DNA of 64,000 nucleotides from NCBI RefSeq assembly GCF_003121705.1, contig NZ_PYHR01000002.1:3348001-3412000 (forward strand), read 5' to 3'. Under the pieces are notes generated by a model. It made no database searches. It was not told the origin of the DNA and worked only from the letters and a program-made list of their open reading frames with translations. Below are positions 60,982 to 64,000 of the stretch, in pieces. This stretch comes from Serinibacter arcticus (GTDB taxonomy: Bacteria > Actinomycetota > Actinomycetes > Actinomycetales > Beutenbergiaceae). A program made the position numbers and the translations under genes. How positions within the stretch are numbered: the first letter of the stretch is position 1; each line of letters opens with the position of its first letter.

Positions 60982-61019
60982 CGACGACGGCGGTGGCCTG
61001 CGGGCCGCCGCCGTCGTCG
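60982..61019 (+). terminator. 17-bp hairpin after the alpha/beta hydrolase gene
   Basis: CGACGACGGCGGTGGCC pairs with GGCCGCCGCCGTCGTCG with one G-T pair around TGCG, starting 20 bp after the stop. Confidence 0.7.
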
Positions 61020-61107
61020 CGTCCCGGCTGTCGCACCCCGGCTCGGCGTGCTTCCGCCGTCGCACCCCACCGCCCACGGCGCGTCCCGCCGTCGCTATGG
61101 TCGCCGG

Positions 61108-61761
61108 ATGACCTCCAAGCGCGTCGGTGCCCTGCTCTGGATCCTCACGCTCGCGTACTGGCCGCTGCAGGTGCTCGTGGCCGGGCGCTGGCCCGAGCCG
61201 TACAGCTGGTCGGCGAACTACATCAGCGACCTGGGAGCCACGCTCTGCGGCACGGTCACCGACGACGGCCCGGCGCGCGCGGTCTGCTCGCCCGAGCACG
61301 AGTGGTGGAACATCGGGCTCGCGTTCGTCGGCGTGCTCACGGCGCTCGGCGCCGTCCTGCTGTCTCGCGGGCGCCGGACGGCCGAGCGGGTCGGCCTGCT
61401 GCTCGTGATGGCGGGCGGGCTGGCCGTCGTCGTGACCGCGGTCGTACCGTTCGACGTCGACACGGACGTCCACGACCTCGCCGCGCTCGCGCAGTTCGTG
61501 CTCCAGATCCTCGGCATGGTCGTGCTCGCGTTCACGCTCAGGACGCGCGGCCGGGTGGCTTTCGCCGTCGTGACTCTCGTGATGGTCCTCGTCGCGGGGG
61601 CAGGGTTCGCGGCCTTCCTGAGCGAGGGGCACCTCGGGTTCGGCGTCGGGATCGTCGAGCGGGTCGCGTTCGACACCCTGACGCTCTGGACGGTCGTCGC
61701 GGGGCTCTTCCTCGTCGGCGGCCGGGAGTCCGGCGTCCGCGTCCGCGGGTCGCGCCGGTAG
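61108..61761 (+). CDS. DUF998-family membrane protein
   Basis: A 217-residue protein with about six hydrophobic helices. The N-terminal block WSANYISDLGATLCG followed after a loop by EWWNIGLAFVG is typical of DUF998 proteins. Function is unknown. ATG 61108 lies after CTATGGTCGCCGG, a likely -10 region close to the start, so the mRNA may be nearly leaderless. The gene is convergent with the pirin gene. Confidence 0.85.
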   Translation: MTSKRVGALLWILTLAYWPLQVLVAGRWPEPYSWSANYISDLGATLCGTVTDDGPARAVCSPEHEWWNIGLAFVGVLTALGAVLLSRGRRTAERVGLLLVMAGGLAVVVTAVVPFDVDTDVHDLAALAQFVLQILGMVVLAFTLRTRGRVAFAVVTLVMVLVAGAGFAAFLSEGHLGFGVGIVERVAFDTLTLWTVVAGLFLVGGRESGVRVRGSRR

Positions 61762-61776
61762 GCGGTCGGTGGTCGT

Positions 61777-61885
61777 CCTCGCTCTCTGCGGACGGATCGA
61801 TCCACACGGCGGGCCGCCATGCCCTGACCTGCGGTGATGCGCGACGGCGGATCGGCTCGCCCGATTCTGTCCGCAGAGAGCGAGG
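61777..61885. repeat. 17-bp perfect inverted repeat, arms 75 bp apart, between convergent genes
   Basis: CCTCGCTCTCTGCGGAC at 61777-61793 and its exact inverse at 61869-61885. The 75-bp interior is not coding and has only partial self-pairing. The arms are spaced too far for a simple terminator. No target-site duplication or transposase is visible. Confidence 0.8.
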
Positions 61886-61927
61886 GCCAGGGGCCCGTTC
61901 GGCCGCACAGGGCCGCACCGGCATTCG

Positions 61928-62911
61928 TCAGCGATGGCGACGACGCGGGGTGAGTCGCACGTTCGGCAGCGGGGGAGCGGGGATGAGCTCCTCGCCGTGG
62001 CCGACCACGTGACCGAAGCGCTCCTCGCGGCGCTCGCGGTCGGACCAGTCGGCGCGCGCGGCGACGACCTCCTCGTGCGTGCGACCGACGAAGTTCCACC
62101 ACATCAGCAGATCCTCGCGCAGCGGCTCGCCGCCGATGAGGAGGAGGCGGGTGGCGCCGTGCCGGCCGGTCGTGGGCGCCTGGAGCGCCTCGAGCCGGAG
62201 CGAGGTCCGCCCGGTGCCGAGGTACAGCAGCGGCCCCTCGCCGAGGTCCTCGCCGGCGACGCGAGCGGCGCCGTCGATGAGCTGGACCGCGTGCTCGAAG
62301 TCGGCGCGGAGCGGGATCTCGACGTCGGCCCCCGCGTCGAGCTCGATCTGGGCTCCGAGGATCGGCGAGTGGACGGTCGCGGGCGAGGCCCCGCCGTCGT
62401 GCTCCCCGAGGAACACCGTCACGCGGATGCCGGGTCGCTCGAGGACGGGCAGGTCGGCCACGTGCTCGAAGGCGCGAGGAACGCGCCGCGCCTCCTCCGG
62501 CAGCGCCACCCAGAGCTGCAGGCCGCGCGCGCCGACGTCGTCGACCATGAACTCGGAGTGGGCGACGCCGTCGCCGCTCGTCATGAGGTTGAGCTCGCCG
62601 GCGCGGAGCAGCTGCTCGGAGCCGAGCGAGTCGCGGTGGAGCATCTGCCCGGACAGCGGCCACGTCACGGTCTGGAGCCCGATGTGTGGGTGCGGCAGCA
62701 CGTTCATCGGTGTCTCGCCGGGCACGAACGCGTCCAGGAAGCACCACGCCCCGACGGTGGACAGCGCGCGGTGCGGCAGCGTCCGGGAGACGACGGCGGA
62801 ACGGACACCACCGAGCGGGACGTCGCGCGCCTCGTACCGCTCCAGCACGGGGGCGTTCGCGGCGTCGGCCGGGCAGGACTGCTCGGCGGGACGGGCCTCG
62901 AGATCGGTCAT
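61928..62911 (-). CDS. Pirin-family protein
   Basis: A 327-residue bicupin. The pirin motif PHPHIGLQTVTW (about 72) and SGDGVAHSEF provide the metal-binding His/His/His/Glu set of the N-terminal cupin; the C-terminal cupin has PLLYLGTGRTSLRL. Pirins include quercetin dioxygenases and regulators. ATG 62911 precedes the conserved part; 31 residues upstream in frame look like noise. Confidence 0.93.
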   Translation of the reverse strand: MTDLEARPAEQSCPADAANAPVLERYEARDVPLGGVRSAVVSRTLPHRALSTVGAWCFLDAFVPGETPMNVLPHPHIGLQTVTWPLSGQMLHRDSLGSEQLLRAGELNLMTSGDGVAHSEFMVDDVGARGLQLWVALPEEARRVPRAFEHVADLPVLERPGIRVTVFLGEHDGGASPATVHSPILGAQIELDAGADVEIPLRADFEHAVQLIDGAARVAGEDLGEGPLLYLGTGRTSLRLEALQAPTTGRHGATRLLLIGGEPLREDLLMWWNFVGRTHEEVVAARADWSDRERREERFGHVVGHGEELIPAPPLPNVRLTPRRRHR

Positions 62912-63223
62912 GGGGCCATCCTTCCCCCTCGGCGCTCGTCGCGCCCCGCTCCGTGCACGACCTCGGGCACGGCAGCGCGGTGCGCGAAGAAGATCGACGG
63001 GCACGAGGAGGTGTTCACGAATGTCAAAGAATGCACAACGGACTGCGAGAGCGGAGAAATTCGCCTCTTACCGGCATAAAGCACGGCCGAAAGATCCCGC
63101 AATTCTTAGGTAATGCGAAAAGTCAAAGGCGCCGCTAACGTTTCGCCCACGTGCGGTGCGGCCACGTGGCCACCGCCGGCTCGACCGAGCCGGCGCATGC
63201 GGAACTCCTCCCCAAGGTGCGAC
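62912..63223 (+). other. 312-bp AT-enriched region before the choice-of-anchor G gene
   Basis: Clearly lower in GC than the rest of the window, especially 63005-63125. It contains GTGTTCACGAATGTC, CTTAGGTAATGCG and TTACCGGCATAAAG, where promoter elements for the downstream gene are likely. AAGGTG at 63214-63219 is the ribosome site. No gene is supported. Confidence 0.5.
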
Positions 63224-64000
63224 ATGCGACTTCGATCTTCTGGGCGACACGCGGAGCGGCGATCCGCCCGGCGACGCCAGCTCCGTTCTCTCTCTGCGGC
63301 CGTCGTAACGACGGCCCTCGTCCTCGCCGGGGGCTCCTCGGCGATCGCCGGGCCCGCCGACTCCTCCCGAGCCTCGGCCCAGTTCCTCTCCGGCGGCATC
63401 CTGACCGGCATCGATCTCGACGACGTCGTCGGGCTCGGCGGTTCGGCCGCCGTGAACAACGGCCAGTCCTTCGATGTCGTCGACGCGGCTGACCTCGACC
63501 TCACCGCCCTGAACCTGCTCGGTGTCTCGCTGCCGGGAGGCCTCGACCTGCCTCTGGGTGACGTGCTCCAGCTGGGCGCCGTCAACCAGTACGCCGAGGC
63601 GTCTGACCTCGGGGTCTCGCGCGCCGCGTCCGGTGCCGTCAGCGACGACGGCGCCGTGTCGGTCAGCGGAGGCGACGGGTTCCCGGCGTCGGCCGGCCTG
63701 CGCCTGCAGCCGTTGCTCGGCCCGCTCAGCTCGACGATCGGCGACCTGCAGCTCGACCTCGAGGCCGTCACCGGCGTCGCCTCCCTCGACGCCTCCCAGG
63801 TCGGCGACCCGGCGGAGGAGTGCACCGACCTCTCCGACCCGACGCACTGCCTGGACTACTCGATCGCCGGCGGTGAGCTCCGGGTCGACCTGCCCGCCAT
63901 CACCACTCTGACCGCGACGCTCACGGGTCCGGGCGGAGTCGCCTCGACCGTGGACGGCACGGTCGACGAGCTCGTCGGTCCGAACGGGTTGATCGCCGGC
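63224..64000 (+). CDS. Secreted choice-of-anchor G family protein (3' end outside window)
   Basis: An open frame of 259 codons running off the window. The start has about 20 basic residues, then a hydrophobic core (LSAAVVTTALVLAG, about 23-36) and an export signal ending SSAIAG. The mature part contains ASAQFLSGGILTGIDLDDVV, NQYAEASDLGVSRAASGAVS and LRLQPLLGPLSS, the pattern of actinobacterial choice-of-anchor G proteins, which are surface proteins with a variable C-terminal anchor. ATG 63224 is chosen over 63197 because AAGGTG precedes it. An isolated Cys pair (ECTDLSDPTHC) could form a disulfide. Confidence 0.82.
   Translation, partial: MRLRSSGRHAERRSARRRQLRSLSAAVVTTALVLAGGSSAIAGPADSSRASAQFLSGGILTGIDLDDVVGLGGSAAVNNGQSFDVVDAADLDLTALNLLGVSLPGGLDLPLGDVLQLGAVNQYAEASDLGVSRAASGAVSDDGAVSVSGGDGFPASAGLRLQPLLGPLSSTIGDLQLDLEAVTGVASLDASQVGDPAEECTDLSDPTHCLDYSIAGGELRVDLPAITTLTATLTGPGGVASTVDGTVDELVGPNGLIAG

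Overview
The window is a GC-rich (well over 70% G+C by eye) bacterial chromosome segment, typical of an actinomycete of the Micrococcales type. Lineage markers are the glnX-glnH-pknG cluster, DUF3073, DUF3618 and bacterial sterol-carrier-like proteins, the frequent GTG starts and ATGA/GTGA stop-start overlaps, and a mevalonate (not only MEP) isoprenoid cluster. I do not assign a genus. No prophage, transposase, CRISPR array or large biosynthetic cluster is visible.

Layout. 1-9946: one tightly overlapping operon that senses amino acids and signals by Ser/Thr phosphorylation (GlnX, lipoprotein GlnH, an unknown helical protein, PknG kinase, a PP2C phosphatase, a VWA protein and an FHA protein). 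Three of its products carry related CxxC zinc-ribbon tags. 10045-17596: malic enzyme, a DUF559-type protein, RsgA GTPase, then fruK, a PTS EIIA, HPr and enzyme I; enzyme I is broken by two one-base deletions in G runs. 17757-23989: sterol-carrier-like protein, small membrane protein, RNase R/II-type nuclease, double GNAT, nitroreductase and a PaaK-like adenylate-forming enzyme. 24065-28651: serine-hydrolase lipoprotein, purF, a tiny HTH protein with a heptamer operator array, and purM. 28953-35451: DUF3073, DUF3618 and holin-like proteins, a 5'-3' exonuclease, then the lower mevalonate operon (mvk, mvaD, pmk, fni). 35499-39138: asparaginase, a class V aminotransferase divergent from a LysR regulator, and tRNAs Phe, Asp and Glu. 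39245-44881: DinB protein, small metallopeptidase, lipoprotein amidase, ArsR plus cation efflux, galE and a LacI regulator. 45073-55156: a large secreted GH2-type glycosidase with three C-terminal SLH-like repeats under probable LacI control, DEAD-box helicase, App1-type phosphatase (also frameshifted in a G run), AlkZ-like winged-helix protein, 2-hydroxyacid dehydrogenase, a SUKH-like protein and msrB. 55238-64000: GlsB-type membrane protein, a 916-residue DUF6493-like protein, isochorismatase, AEC transporter, alpha/beta hydrolase, DUF998 protein, pirin and the start of a secreted choice-of-anchor G protein.

The most unusual content is non-coding. A 57-bp palindromic element occurs three times between 11.4 and 12.9 kb, always exactly 57 bp; one copy is read in frame as 19 residues inside rsgA. 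Other gene boundaries carry unrelated repeat families: 22-bp-period arrays of opposite orientation on the two sides of a serine hydrolase gene, a second unrelated 22-bp-period array between the cation efflux gene and galE, a mirror-symmetric 31-bp-period array at 50.3 kb, and several long perfect hairpins, mostly between convergent genes. Three separate one-base deletions in G homopolymers (two in ptsI, one in the App1 gene) look more like sequencing error than gene decay.
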